Positions 26,235-49,479 of a stretch of 64,000 bases of DNA are shown here, piece by piece. Positions within the stretch are counted from its first letter, which is position 1, and the number at the start of each line of letters is the position of its first letter. The notes under the pieces are model-generated. The model saw only the letters and a list, made by a program, of their open reading frames with translations. It was not told the origin of the DNA and did not search any database. This DNA is from Cucumis sativus (Eukaryota > Streptophyta > Magnoliopsida > Cucurbitales > Cucurbitaceae), in contig NC_026657.2 of the NCBI RefSeq assembly GCF_000004075.3, positions 9,424,001 through 9,488,000 of the forward strand. The letters run 5' to 3'. The position numbers and the translations under genes are program-made.

Positions 26235-27517
26235 TCAAATCTTAAGATGCGACAGAGCGGAAGTCCCAAGCCCTTTAGAACGATACAGCTTATCCACTTC
26301 TCTAATTGTGGTTTCCCTGTACTTCGCAGGATTCTCTTCCGATAACAATTCCTTTAGGGGTCCATACATTTTCGTGCTCGGAAATCCCAGCGTCGAAAAA
26401 AAGCTAGCTACTGAAATTCTCGGACCTTCCTTCTTCGCCAACACTCTATGTGCCACACTTACGAATCTGTCGTTTGTTATTAACTGCAAATTCCCAGATA
26501 ATCCAAATCAATACTCACATACTTAAAGAAACAGAGAGATTACAGAATCTTGTTATATAACACACTTACCTGCATAATCTCTCCGATGTTCACCACCAAA
26601 GCTCCGGCGACAGGTGGCACATCCACCCATTTTTTCTGGTCTTGAATCTGAAGCCCGCCGATGTTGTCTTGAAATAGAACAGTGATGAAAACATTGTCAC
26701 TGTGTTTGGATGTGCCTAGTGTCAATTCGGGCTGTGGACATGGTGGGTAATAATGGCCCCCAATTGCGAGTCCCTCGCTGCAGCCTATTTCGTTTAAGTA
26801 ATTTGGGTTCAGCCCTAAAGCTTCCGACATTAATTCAAATAACAATTTCCCAATCCCCATCACTCTCTTCGAGTAGTCCAAGAGATTATCTCTGCAAAAC
26901 AATCACTGTTAAATGGAAATCAGAGTCCAAGAACATGAAATTTCAGTCAATTTAATTGTTTACCTGATGATTTCGGGTAAGGCTTGTGGATCGGGAGGAT
27001 TAGGGGCACTTACATACCCAACCGTGTCTCTCCAATTCGTAGTCGATGCACTATACAGATCGAAATTGCTGTTGTAAATTAAAGGTTTTGTGTAGTTCCG
27101 GGTGTAGTATTGTTTCCTGACTTCCGTGTCTTGTTCGTTGAATCTCTTGACTGCATCTTTCATTTCTTCGAGAACGTTCACCGGAATCCCGTGATTAATC
27201 AGTTGAAAAAAACCCAATTTCTCTGAAGCTTCTCGGACTCTGTTTATGGCGTCTTTTCGTTTCAGTGGATTTCTGTGGACCTCGTCGAGATCGATCACTG
27301 GGATTTGGTGATGAGTTTCGTCGGAAAGTTTATGGGAGTAGTAATCTTCCACTGGTTGGTAAAAGATGCGTGGAATTTCGGTGATTCCTGCGTCAACTAA
27401 GCCCTTAACGCCTGCTTTTGTATCGTCGAAGGCTTTGAGTTCGGTGGGTCTATGGTAATTGGCATCGGCTTTGGATAAAGGAGTGAGGATGAATCCGTCG
27501 GAGGGTGACACGGCCAT
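26235..27517 (-). CDS. 2OG-Fe(II) dioxygenase, ACC-oxidase-homolog-1-like (copy H)
   Basis: Exons on the minus strand: 27517-26964, 26891-26570 and 26483-26235; 374 residues. Start at MAVSPSDGFILTPLSK. Iron triad H248-x-D250 and H304; R314-I-S316. Both introns are GT-AG (second CAG|GTAAGT at 26569). At the exon 1/2 junction it reads IIRDNL where the other copies have (V/I)CRD(I/V)(L/M), and it has SKHSDNV before the metal ligands, so it is a separate branch of the right-hand group. Last copy of the array, 2.3 kb from the HRLI gene. Confidence 0.9.
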
Positions 27518-28814
27518 TTTCTGTTATGGAAATGATTTATTGGACTGTGTATTATTCTATATGAATGAATGGCTTATAGCTTTTGTATTAAATGGAAAGG
27601 AAACTTAATTCTTTTTATTTTTAGAAATGGTTATATATATGTATAGTGCAAAATAAGTATGTGTATGCTCTTTCATTTCTATTATGCTTTGTCCAGTTCC
27701 ACACATGTAACACATTCGTAACAAAGTCCTTGCTATTCATATACATTCAATAAACTTATATACTCATAACACTTTATACACTTCATAGGCATGCTATTCT
27801 CTAATTCATGTTCGTATACATGTGATACTCCTTGATGCACTCGATACATTTGATATTTCTTGATATCTTTTAGATTATGATACACTTGATGTAAATGATA
27901 TTATTTGATACAATTAATGTGCATTGTTGAATGATTGATGTTGTCACGACCCCATCTAGAACGCCTTCTTCTTGTATTCTCGATATGGTCGAGACTTGGG
28001 TACTTAAGATCAACTTCTTAATGAGGTTTGCTTCTTTTTTAGAAAATTTCAATTGTTATCAAACGTAGGGTGCTTTAGTTCTTTCATTTTCTCCAAGAAA
28101 GCGTGACTTTGATCATGTAAATTTGTTTGCAAAATTAATCATTGTTTCTTTCGTGTAAGAATATGTGAGGTGTTCCAAGACATTGAGTTTTTGTTTGAAA
28201 ATTAAAGTTAAGTTATTTAGTTTGCTGATTTATCTTTAATTTAAGTGAAACCTATTAATCTTAATTAACTAATGTTTTCCTAGAATTTGCTAGTTTTTGT
28301 TGTTCCCAGCAAAATTTGAATTACATTAAATCATTTCTACATAAAATTAAGTTCAATTTAAGATTAATTCTAAATATGGAATGCACTAATTTCTTAATGG
28401 AAATAAAAGATGAATTCTAGCTTCAATTTTTTCTTCGTTAAAAATGTCAATCTTGCCAAAGTTCTCTCATAAATTGTAATGTCATCTTGATGTTGGGATG
28501 ATTTATGTTTGAAATAGAAAAAGTATTGTTTGATAATTGTTCCTACAATTTAGAATGAATTGCAATTACTCCCAATTCACTATAAATCTCTCAAATAATG
28601 TAATTGTATAAGCTAATAAAAAAATAGGTTGAGACAAACCTATTGAATAAAATATGGTAGTTTTGAGTTTTACAAATTATTATTATTTTTATTTAATATA
28701 TATATTGCACATCCCCACCCCTTCATTTATATTACAGGCGTGACTACACTTTCTTTCTTAATTATTATATATATATATATACATACATACATGGGCCCAC
28801 ATCTTATTTATTGG

Positions 28815-28860
<46 letters not shown>

Positions 28861-29865
28861 AAGAGAAGGCACTAACGATCAAAACTCCTCTATTTATGTA
28901 AATGGTTTTGCCTCAAACTTATTTTTGTGATTCGTTTGGCCATTCACATTATTTTAGAAAAAAATTCCCCAATTAATTGAGAATCAAGAATGGATCTTAG
29001 TCAAATCACCACAAGAAAAAAAAAAACTAAGTTGATTTCTAAGGATGACTTGATTAGCAAGAATGGTAAGCATTATTCTTTTTCATTTTAGATTTGAAGT
29101 AAGAATTAAATGAAATTTTAGTTTGCAAAATTAATCACCCTATTTAGTCCATAACAACTCCTTTTACATTCTTGCACATAATTTTTAACGATTTCTTTAG
29201 ACTTGTAGCATGTATAAATTTTAAATAACTATTTCTTTTAAACAAAAACTAAACTAAACTTGCTCCTAACTCAACTCTCTAACAATTTGTTTCGTTTGCT
29301 TGAAAAAGATAAACTTAAAACATAAGTTTTTATAATGAGTAACAATTTAGTACTAATAGAATAGGATAAAAGAAATGTCACATTAGCTGGTGCTAGTCTG
29401 GCCTCAATGTTTTGTGTTATATAACCCTTGTTTTTGGAAGTTTTAAGTACAACTGGGAAGTTTAATTTTAATTTGAACTTTTATTGACACTAAAATTAAA
29501 AAACTTACACTTAAATATAAAATTTAAATAATATATTAAAAATGGAATGGTTATAAAATTTCAAACTTTTTAAAATTGAAAATTTAGGGATTCACTTTAA
29601 AGATAAATTTATTAAACAAATCCTTTATAAATGCCAAATCAAAACTGAATAAATTAGTCAGCCGACTAAAAAGATATAGACTCGAGGATTTAGAGATTTT
29701 TTTAGAAAAATAAATTTGATTTGATGGTTTGAAATTTGAAATTTTGGGAAGTGGTGTGACACTCCAAATTCCTTTTTGTAGGTCCTCATTTATAACTGTG
29801 TTTTGCCATCAATTTTTTTTGCCTCTAAGAGTTGCGAGCCAGATTACCTTTGTCCATTTTCAAAT
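27518..29865. other. Intergenic: 5' flanks of copy H (minus) and HRLI (plus)
   Basis: A divergent gap of 2.3 kb shared by the promoters of the last dioxygenase and the HRLI gene. It contains TA dinucleotide tracts. No gene or RNA recognised. Confidence 0.45.
28819..28853. repeat. (TA)n microsatellite
   Basis: An uninterrupted TA run of about 17 units; a shorter one lies at about 28766-28780. Confidence 0.9.
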
Positions 29866-31411
29866 ATGGGATTCTTCTCCGCCCTTGGACGCCTCCTCTT
29901 TGCCTCCTTCTTCATCCTCTCTGCTTGTCAGATGTAAGTTCACTTGTATTCCTCACTCAATTCTCATATTTATTGGATCTAGACTATTGTTGCTATTTTG
30001 GCTTGTATTCCACTCCTTTTCATTTCCCAAATAGCTATTTTGGCTATTTGGGTTTTGCTTCCATTTCCAAAGAAACGAAAACTCAAATGAAAATGGCTAT
30101 GCTAGTTGTTCTTATGTGATAATTTTTACTTTTAATGGGCCAGATTTATTATGTTCCCATTTATTGGTCTTTTATTTGGTTATTTTCATTGAGAGTGGAG
30201 GGCTCAAAGCATTTTCACTGCCCTAATTTTATTATCTATAGGCCTTCATTTGTATATGTATCTATATTTTACACAGATATTTATTTATTGTTTTTTTAAT
30301 ATCTGTGTGTTTTTCTTAGGTTCAGCTCTTTTTTAGGTATGGGTGTTATATCAAGGGGATGAAATTGCATTGAAAATTTCCAATTTTCAAATTTCCATTA
30401 GCTAATCCTGGGATAACAAAACCAAGGACTCAATCACCAGCTGCCTTACCTCATTGAACTAATAAATGAAAGTTTAATTATGAGTGATCTGTTTTTCACC
30501 AATTTGGTTTCATAAATAAATAGAAGAAAAGTAATCTTTAATCTATCTCTGTTGGATGCACAATCTTCCTGAAAATCATTTTTTTTTGGCTAAAAACCAA
30601 TTTTTGAAAGTTTTATTTAGTTTGAACACAGGCCAATCTCACCTGCACTATGTTTACATTTACCTTGTTAGGTTTAACAATAATGGTGGGCCAGCAGCTG
30701 TGGAATTGTCTTCAAAGGTAGCTGTTCTGAGGAGAAATTTATCATCCAAGTTGGGGTTGCTATACCTGATATTGATGTAAGGCCATGTTAGGCCTTATTC
30801 ACCACTTCAATATTGACAATATTGACCATACCTGTAGACTGAAATTTTGATAATTTTCTCAGGTCAGACATGTGGTTGGTCTTTCATTATCTCTCAAAGG
30901 GATTGGAGCTCTTCTATTTGTTTTGGGCTCAAGAGTTGGAGCTTATCTTTTGGTAAGGATTCACCATGTTCAAAATTTAGCATTGTACACATACATTTGC
31001 TACCCACATTTATTCCTAACTAATGTTACTCTAAATTTATGCATCTGCAAATTGCCCTCTCTTTCAGCTTCTTTACTTGGCTATTATCACTCCGGTTCTT
31101 TTCGATTTCTTCAACCTTAGTCTACTGAAACCTACTTTTGGTATCATGTTAAGTGATTTCTTAGAGGTTTGTCCATGTGCTTTCTAACTTTTTCCATCTT
31201 TTCATTTTAAGCATCTCCAATTTAATCATAAGAATCCTATTCTCTTGGCAATTTAATCATAAGAAATTTAATCATAAGAATCCTATTCTCTTGGCAGCAC
31301 ATTGCACTTTTTGGTGCTCTCCTTTTCTTCATAGGGATGAAGGGCACAAGTCCAAAGAAGCACTCAAAAAAGAAGACCCAAAAACAAAAAGCAAAAGCAA
31401 AAGCACATTAG
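29866..31411 (+). pseudogene. HR-like lesion-inducing protein (HRLI) gene with an apparent frameshift
   Basis: Five exons: 29866-29933, 30672-30776, 30863-30952, 31068-31166 and 31298-31411, all with GT-AG ends. The product is a small membrane protein: MGFFSALGRLLFASFFILSA at the N-terminus, GGPAAVEL, SLSLKGIGALLFVLGSRVGAYLL, LLYLAIITPVLFDFF, IALFGALLFFIGMKG, and a lysine-rich tail ending AKAH. Relatives in Arabidopsis are At4g14420 and At5g43460; the biochemical role is unclear. Exons 1 and 3-5 read cleanly in phase, but exon 2 is 105 bases where 106 are needed. The break lies in the run TTGGGG at about 30751-30756: before it the frame reads NLSSKLG, after it the family sequence VAIPDID appears one frame over. 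Either the gene is newly broken or one G is missing from the assembly. All splice sites and the stop are otherwise intact. Confidence 0.8.
31219..31295 (+). repeat. Direct duplication spanning the HRLI last-intron 3' splice region
   Basis: A 31-base unit (ATCATAAGAATCCTATTCTC with its flanks) is present at 31219-31249 and 31265-31295, with a partial copy between. The second copy abuts the acceptor AG at 31296-31297 before exon 5; the first copy lacks the AG. Confidence 0.85.
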
Positions 31412-32430
31412 ATTTGTCAAAAGCAAAGATTGGCCATTGGATTGGATTAATTTGCTGTCATTCAGTTCTTAGATTTACACACATTTTCACCATTGATGCA
31501 AAAGTTTTGTTTTTGATTTTTTGGATATATGTTTTGTTTTTCATTGATGCCAAATAGCTTGAATGAGTAGTTATGTTCAATTTGAGCGGCATTAAGGACT
31601 TTGTACTTCTAGCTAAGTTTTGTTATGGCATTGTCTTTATTCTTCTTAATTGAAAATCAAATCTGATTTAGCATTTGTGGTGTTTTATTGCTTCCTTAGC
31701 AAATTTAACCTAACCTCTCTTGACTTAGTTTTCCTTTTATAGCTATTTTGTTCTTTTTATTTTTTAAAATTAAAATTAAGTCAATAAATACTACTTTTCA
31801 CCCTAACCTTTTTTTACCTTCTACAAAAAAAAAGTGAGAATTTAAAATTTTAAGAAAGTATATTTTAAAATGTAGTTTTGTTTTTTTTTTAAATTGTCTA
31901 ACAATTCAACTTTCTATTTAGAAAAAAGTGTACATTGTAAAAATAGTAAAAAAAATCATTTGTAAAATAATAAAAAAATAATTTGTAAAAATAATAAAAA
32001 AATATTGTAAAAATGAAATATGGTAAAAATGATAAATTTAAGAGTTGAGCTGTTTTTTAAATAAAATCAATTTTTTTATCTTTCAATAAATGAGTAATTA
32101 TTCCAACAAAAACCACACAACTAATCATTTATTTCCATCTCGAACTCCACCCTTGTAAGTGTATAACTTACAACTTACTACTGTTATATCTACAAAAGAT
32201 CTGTAGATGTACTAAAAAATGGTTACATTTTGTATTTTTTTCATGGATCCATGGACTCAATAGGAAAAATCTAAATTGAAAATTGAAAAATTAGTACCAA
32301 CAAAATTGTTATCAATAGAAAAAATAAATGAAACTATTCGATAAAAAAAATTCATAACCGGTCCGACAGCAATTAGCGCCAATTCGAGAGATGTGCTCGG
32401 CTGCCCTGCCACAAGACGAACGCCTTCGCC
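31412..32430. other. Intergenic: HRLI 3' flank and ARP9 promoter / 5' UTR
   Basis: AT-rich with several short A and T runs at 31900-32050; the last 100 bases before 32431 are less AT-rich and probably the ARP9 leader. No other gene seen. Confidence 0.5.
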
Positions 32431-44373
<11,943 letters not shown>

Positions 44374-45096
44374 AAGGTGACATGTTTCTGCTATTTGCTA
44401 CTTTGAACACAAACTTCTCAACTTTTAGACCACTTGTATAGATGAAGTTTGGCTTAGAAGCCTATAGAACTTATAATGTAATTAACTTCGGTATGCTCTA
44501 TCATTATTATACATAATCAAATTTCTGAAACTAGTCATGTTTCCTTTTGCAGATGATAAGCTTTTCTAGCATTCACAATTTAACCAGTTCTTGCTCTAAC
44601 TAGAAAGGCGTTAGCTCAGGTTTTGATTTGTAAATTCTCTCGTAGCAAATATGCTCTCAAGTGACTTTTTTTTCCTTTTTCTGATCAAACTCAAATGACG
44701 TTGGTCCTTGTGCTTTTGAATTTTTCTCTTTTAGTGATTTTTTGATTAATTGTCTTCATTTTGAAGATTGATGTCAGATTGGGGAATGAAACACTTATCC
44801 TTTAATTGAATCTATAGTTTCAGGAAGTGAAGATTTGATAATAGAAAAATTGCCGGTGCTTCTCTGAGTATAGTTTTAAAAAATGCTCAAGTTAAACGTT
44901 GATTCATTTGTTAAGTATAGTATCGAGGGTCAACTTTTCATTCATTGTCTGATAGAATCGTATTGTGTATTTCTTTATGAAATTTATGAACATACAATTG
45001 AACTGGACTGAGGTTCCAATATCTCTCAGCCATTTGTATCAATACATATGCCTTGGTATCAGGAACTTAAATTTATACCATATTTACTTTCATTGT
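44374..45096. other. Convergent 3' flanks of ARP9 and ECI copy 1
   Basis: 3' UTRs of two genes that face each other; AT-rich, nothing else seen. Confidence 0.5.
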
Positions 45097-45816
45097 TCAT
45101 AGTTTAGATATGGATATGGGTTTCCCCGGTAACCCAAGCACCTCAGAGACCTCAGGATACAAACTCTTCCTGATTTCAGCATAGACTTCCCCATCCCAAT
45201 TTCTCCCCGCCAACTGCTCCCCAAGCCGCACTGCAGCGTTCACGACGCTGTCCTCGCCGTCGTGTGCAGAGTCCACGATGCCCATTCTCACTGCTGCTTC
45301 ACCTCTCACTTTCATCCCCCTCAGGATCAGATCGCGCATAGCCAAACTGGAGCCTATCTTGGACTTAAACAGAGCCATAAAGTAATCAGGTAGAGTTAAA
45401 CCCAGATCCAACTCCCGCATGTACAGGACCCCCCGATCGCTCCTCATGATCAAATAGTCATGGCTCAGTGCCAATGTAAAGCCAGCGGCAGCAGCGTGTC
45501 CTGTAATGGCAGCAATGGTAGGCATAGGAAGGGAAATGAGTTCGGCAACGACGGACTTGAAGATCTCAATTAAGTGGTTTAAGCGATGACGGGCAGCAGA
45601 AACAGAACCGGCGGAAAGAGCCCAGGGGAGATCAAAGCCGTTTGAGAAGAATTTGCCATGGGAAGTTGTGATGAGAACTGAAGCAGGGGAGGCTTGTGCC
45701 TTGACTTGTGAAAGAGCTTTAAGGATGGAATTGATCAAGGATGGGCTGAGACGGTGGTCGTCGTCGCCGGTCAGTGTCAGGATAAAGAAATTGCCTCGCT
45801 TCTCAACTGTGCACAT
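45097..45816 (-). CDS. Enoyl-CoA delta-isomerase, peroxisomal (ECI copy 1)
   Basis: Single exon, 239 residues, starting MCTVEKRGNFFILTLTG. Crotonase fold: the first oxyanion-hole loop is SHGKFFSNGFDL (about residues 52-63) and the second is GHAAAAGF (about 107-114), followed by the helix with LSHDY. The ELDLG segment (about 136-140) probably carries the catalytic glutamate of ECI-type enzymes. The C-terminus ...ISISKL is a perfect peroxisomal PTS1 signal. The enzyme moves cis-3 or trans-3 double bonds to trans-2 so that unsaturated fatty acids can enter beta-oxidation; Arabidopsis relatives are ECI1 (At1g65520), ECI2 (At4g14430) and ECI3 (At4g14440). First of four tandem copies. Confidence 0.9.
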   Translation of the reverse strand: MCTVEKRGNFFILTLTGDDDHRLSPSLINSILKALSQVKAQASPASVLITTSHGKFFSNGFDLPWALSAGSVSAARHRLNHLIEIFKSVVAELISLPMPTIAAITGHAAAAGFTLALSHDYLIMRSDRGVLYMRELDLGLTLPDYFMALFKSKIGSSLAMRDLILRGMKVRGEAAVRMGIVDSAHDGEDSVVNAAVRLGEQLAGRNWDGEVYAEIRKSLYPEVSEVLGLPGKPISISKL

Positions 45817-46850
45817 TTTTTCAAATGCTAAATTAATTGGCCGTCCACTCTCTACTCAACTATATATCCACTTCCTCATTTATTTTCCAAACAAATTTGG
45901 GCGTCACAAAAATGTCCTTTCCAAAAATATCTTTCTTTTAACTTTATCTTCATATAGAAGTAGCTTATATAATTCAATATACTTCATGTTATTTTTGTCT
46001 ATAAAAGTTGACATTGTGGGATAAAACTCACAAGATATATATATATATATATATATATTACAAACATAACAAAAAGAAAAACAAGTTATTTTCGTTCTAT
46101 ATGTATTTTTTATGGATATTTAATAATACATATTTCTAAACAGAAATGTAACTTTTAATTGATGTAATGAAAGAATTCTAAGCCTCCAAATACAAGAAAA
46201 ATTAGAGAGATACAAGTAAGAGAAAGGATAAGCAATTTAAGTAATTTTGAAGAATATGAATATTGGAACCATTATTCTTATAATTTGCAAATTGATTTGA
46301 TAAACTTTAATCTATGTAACCTTCTTGTTTACATTAATTTTATATACTATATTTTTTTACTAAAATTAATTTATAAAAATAACTAAACAATAGTCCAACA
46401 AGAGATGGCTACAAGAGATAGAGATAGAGTGGTTAAATGTAGAGTTTTGAGGAATCCAACTCTTGAAAATGTCCTGCAGAAGGAACCTTGAAAAGCACTT
46501 TGAATATTGATTGAAGATAAATCAATATGTTACTCAATTTACCTAAAGTTTATAAAGATCAGGGGAAGCTAAAAATATGCCCAAAAGAATATTTGTGAAA
46601 TATTAATGTCAGGGAGAAGAAAAAACAAAAACACCCAAACTTGGAGAAAAGTGTAGGACTGCCCTATCGATATTTTCACCGACGGTCACCAGCTTCCGCC
46701 GTCCTGATAAACAACTTTCCGGTGACATAGTAAGCTGTTTGTACGACTTTCAGATTTATAGTACAGACGGCAGCAGGAAATTTATTCTAATCTCAAATTC
46801 GCATCATAAATTACCACACAATTTCTGAAAGAACGATCAATTTTTATTAC
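45817..46850. other. Spacer between ECI copies 1 and 2
   Basis: Copy 1 promoter, a (TA)n run at about 46036-46059, AT-rich sequence. No gene recognised. Confidence 0.5.
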
Positions 46851-47570
46851 TCATAGCTTGGAAATCGATATGGCCTTTTCCGGCAACCCAAGTAGCCGAG
46901 AGATCTCTGGATAAAGACTTTTCCTAATTTCCGCATAGGGTTCACCGTTCCATTTTCTCTCCCCCAACTGCTCCCCGAGTCTGACGGCAGCCTCCATGAC
47001 GCCGTTCTCGCCATCGTGGGCCGAATCCGCGATCCCCATCTTCACCGCCGCTTCCCCTTTCACTTTCATTCCCCTCATGAGCACATCGCGGCGAACGGAA
47101 CTCGAGGCAATTTTCGATTTGAACAGCGCCGCGAAATAATCAGGCAAACTTAGCCCTAGATCCACTTCGCTCATGTACAGAACTCCTCGATCGCTCCTCA
47201 TCAACAAATAGTCGTGACTTAGTGCTAACAGGAAGCCAGCCGCGGCGGCGTGGCCGGAGATGGCGGCGATGGTGGGCATGGGGAGGGAGAGGAGTTCAGC
47301 GACAACGGGCTTGAAAATCTGGACCATATGGTGGAGGCGTTCAGCGGCGGCAGAGACAGAGCCGGCGGCTTGAGCCCAAGAGAGATCGAAGCCGTTGGAG
47401 AAGAATTTGCCATGGGAAGTAGTGATGAGAACGGATCCTGTGGAGGCTTGGGACTTGACTTTGGAAAGAGCTTCGAGGATAGCGGCGATGACGGAGGGGC
47501 TGAAGCGGTGGTCGTCGTGGCCGGTCAGAGTTAGGATGAAGAGATTGCGTCGCTTCTCGAGTGTGCACAT
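46851..47570 (-). CDS. Enoyl-CoA delta-isomerase, peroxisomal (ECI copy 2)
   Basis: Single exon, 239 residues from MCTLEKRRNLFILTLTG; an in-frame ATG at 47591 would add seven residues not shared by the other copies. The two oxyanion-hole loops are SHGKFFSNGFDLSW and ISGHAAAAGFLLALSHDY, then MSEVDLGLSLPDYF. Ends ISISKL, a PTS1 peroxisome signal. GC-richer than the surroundings, as are the other ECI copies, and this produces open frames on the opposite strand that are only shadows. Confidence 0.9.
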   Translation of the reverse strand: MCTLEKRRNLFILTLTGHDDHRFSPSVIAAILEALSKVKSQASTGSVLITTSHGKFFSNGFDLSWAQAAGSVSAAAERLHHMVQIFKPVVAELLSLPMPTIAAISGHAAAAGFLLALSHDYLLMRSDRGVLYMSEVDLGLSLPDYFAALFKSKIASSSVRRDVLMRGMKVKGEAAVKMGIADSAHDGENGVMEAAVRLGEQLGERKWNGEPYAEIRKSLYPEISRLLGLPEKAISISKL

Positions 47571-48093
47571 TTTGGGAGCTCTACGTTTCAATCGATTATG
47601 AGATTCCTTTATTTATCGCAAGTGGCGATTGATCCAAATTTAACGCTATCTTCTATCTTCTCTTTTATCAACTTTAGCGATTGTTGTTCCAAATTTTATC
47701 TTTAAAATATGTTTGCCACATGCCTCTCTCTCTTTCTTTTTTTCTTTATATATATATAAAATCATATTTTCTTAACACCTTCTTCCGTAGTGAAATTCCA
47801 TTTCTACATCATAGCTTTAAAATAACTCTGAATAAGGCTTCTCATTTAAGCACTTGCACTCTAAAAAAATGAAATATGGGTCTTTTATGTGGTATGTTAT
47901 CCCCTAGATGATCCCTAAACAACCTAAAAAAGGAACTATTCAATTTGATTCACTTTCATTCCTACTCAACTCATTCTGATTCATGTGCTTTAAAGACGAA
48001 ACATACATCGGATCATGAAGCTTGTTGCAATCAATTCATCAATTCATCAACTTATCTATATTTTATTACAGTCTACTAAAACTTCCAATTCTA
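47571..48093. other. Spacer between ECI copies 2 and 3
   Basis: Copy 2 promoter and copy 3 3' UTR; AT-rich, nothing else seen. Confidence 0.5.
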
Positions 48094-48819
48094 TCAAAGC
48101 TTGGAAATTGTAATGACCTTCGTGGTCAATCCAAGCAACCCAGAGATTTCAGGGTACAAGCTCTTCCTAATCTCTGCATAAACATCCCCATCCCAATTCC
48201 TCGCCGCCAGCTCCTCCCCAAGCCGCACTGCCGCCTCCATGACGCCATCCTCCCCCTGGTGTGCAGATTCCGCCAACCCCATCTTCACCGCCGTCTCACC
48301 TCTCACTTTCATCCCCCTCAAAAACACATCCCGCCTCACCGAGCTTGACCCAATCTTGGACTTAGCCAGCGCTATGAAGTAGTCCGGCAGAGTGGCACCC
48401 AAGTCCAGCTCGCTCATGTACAGCACGCCTCGGTCGCTCCTCATGACCAGATAGTCGTGGGCTAGTGCCAAGACGAGGCCACCGGCGGCGGCGTGCCCTG
48501 GGAGGGCCGCGATGGTGGGTATAGGTAAACAGAGGAGGTGAGCCAGAAGGGGCTTGAAAAGCTGGATCATGTGGTTGAGACGGTTGTGAGCGGCGGATAT
48601 GGAGGAGGCGGAGAGGATCCATGGGAGATCGAGGCCATTGGAGAAGAATTTGCCTTGGGATGTTGTTATTAGAACGGAGCCAGGGGAAGCTCTGGCTTCG
48701 GCTTTGACTTGGGACAGAGCATTGAGTATGGAGTTTATTAAAGATGGGTTCAGCCAGTGCTCGTGGTTGCCGGTTAGTGTTAGAATGAACAGCTTCCCTC
48801 GCTTCTCCATACTGCACAT
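48094..48819 (-). CDS. Enoyl-CoA delta-isomerase, peroxisomal (ECI copy 3)
   Basis: Single exon, 241 residues from MCSMEKRGKLFILTLTG; an upstream in-frame ATG at 48855 is less likely because the other copies start at the equivalent MC(T/S) position. Oxyanion-hole loops SQGKFFSNGLDLPW (H to Q change at the residue before G, compared with SHGKF in the others) and LPGHAAAGGLVLALAHDY. MSELDLGATLPDYF follows. Ends ITISKL, a PTS1 signal. Probably active; the HGK-to-QGK change is the only departure noticed in the motifs. Confidence 0.9.
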   Translation of the reverse strand: MCSMEKRGKLFILTLTGNHEHWLNPSLINSILNALSQVKAEARASPGSVLITTSQGKFFSNGLDLPWILSASSISAAHNRLNHMIQLFKPLLAHLLCLPIPTIAALPGHAAAGGLVLALAHDYLVMRSDRGVLYMSELDLGATLPDYFIALAKSKIGSSSVRRDVFLRGMKVRGETAVKMGLAESAHQGEDGVMEAAVRLGEELAARNWDGDVYAEIRKSLYPEISGLLGLTTKVITISKL

Positions 48820-49479
48820 TTTCGTAAGGAAGCTTTCCGGCAGCTTCACAATCAATGACCAGATTCCAAATCAATGTAAATTTAAACACTGCAACCGATA
48901 CCCATTACGACAGGAGAGGTGACAATCTTACAAACATAATGACGTCTCTTCTATGATATCCTATAGAATATGAGACATAAAATGCACGAGTTAAGATAAA
49001 AATTGGTGTTTATCTAATATCATGAGAAGACTTACTATATCAAGTTTAAATTTGAGAAGAGTTAAAAAATAACACCCGACACCTAAGTTCATTGTTGCCG
49101 GTTTTAATATAAGGAAGCAGAGGCAAGAATTTTAAATATCAATAATGAATACTTTGATTGTCTATTAAGTCATGGACATCCATATCCACTGTCAATAACA
49201 TCACACTGTCTTCTTCTTGATGAAATGTAAGGCGAGTTGTAAATTGTTTAAGTAACAAGATAAAATTAGAACAATTGATGTGATATTCTTTAAAGATCAA
49301 TTGTCCTTATCACAAACAACAAAACAAAATATCTCCAGCTAAGCCAATTGATGAAAACAGAGACCAAAATTATTGATTATAGTTTGCAACAGCATCATCC
49401 AAAAGACTCCATACGACAAACAAATCCACCAAAACGACACATCGAAGACAAATACAATTCCTTTAGCTTAACGCCGTGT
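48820..49479. other. Spacer between ECI copies 3 and 4
   Basis: Copy 3 promoter; AT-rich; nothing else recognised. Confidence 0.5.

Noticed and set aside
26086-26526. Plus-strand open frame of 146 residues across copy H exon 3
   Set aside because: It is the antisense shadow of the dioxygenase exon; the minus strand carries conserved motifs.
4438-27517. Reading the array as true ACC oxidases (ethylene-forming)
   Set aside because: The proteins are longer (368-390 residues versus about 310-320) and carry the E8/ACC-oxidase-homolog N-terminus (LTPLSK...KAFD(D/Q)[10 protein letters not shown]); they belong to the homolog group, not to ACO.
47250-47534. Glycine-rich plus-strand open frames across the ECI copies
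   Set aside because: Shadows caused by the high GC of the ECI genes; similar ones recur opposite each copy.
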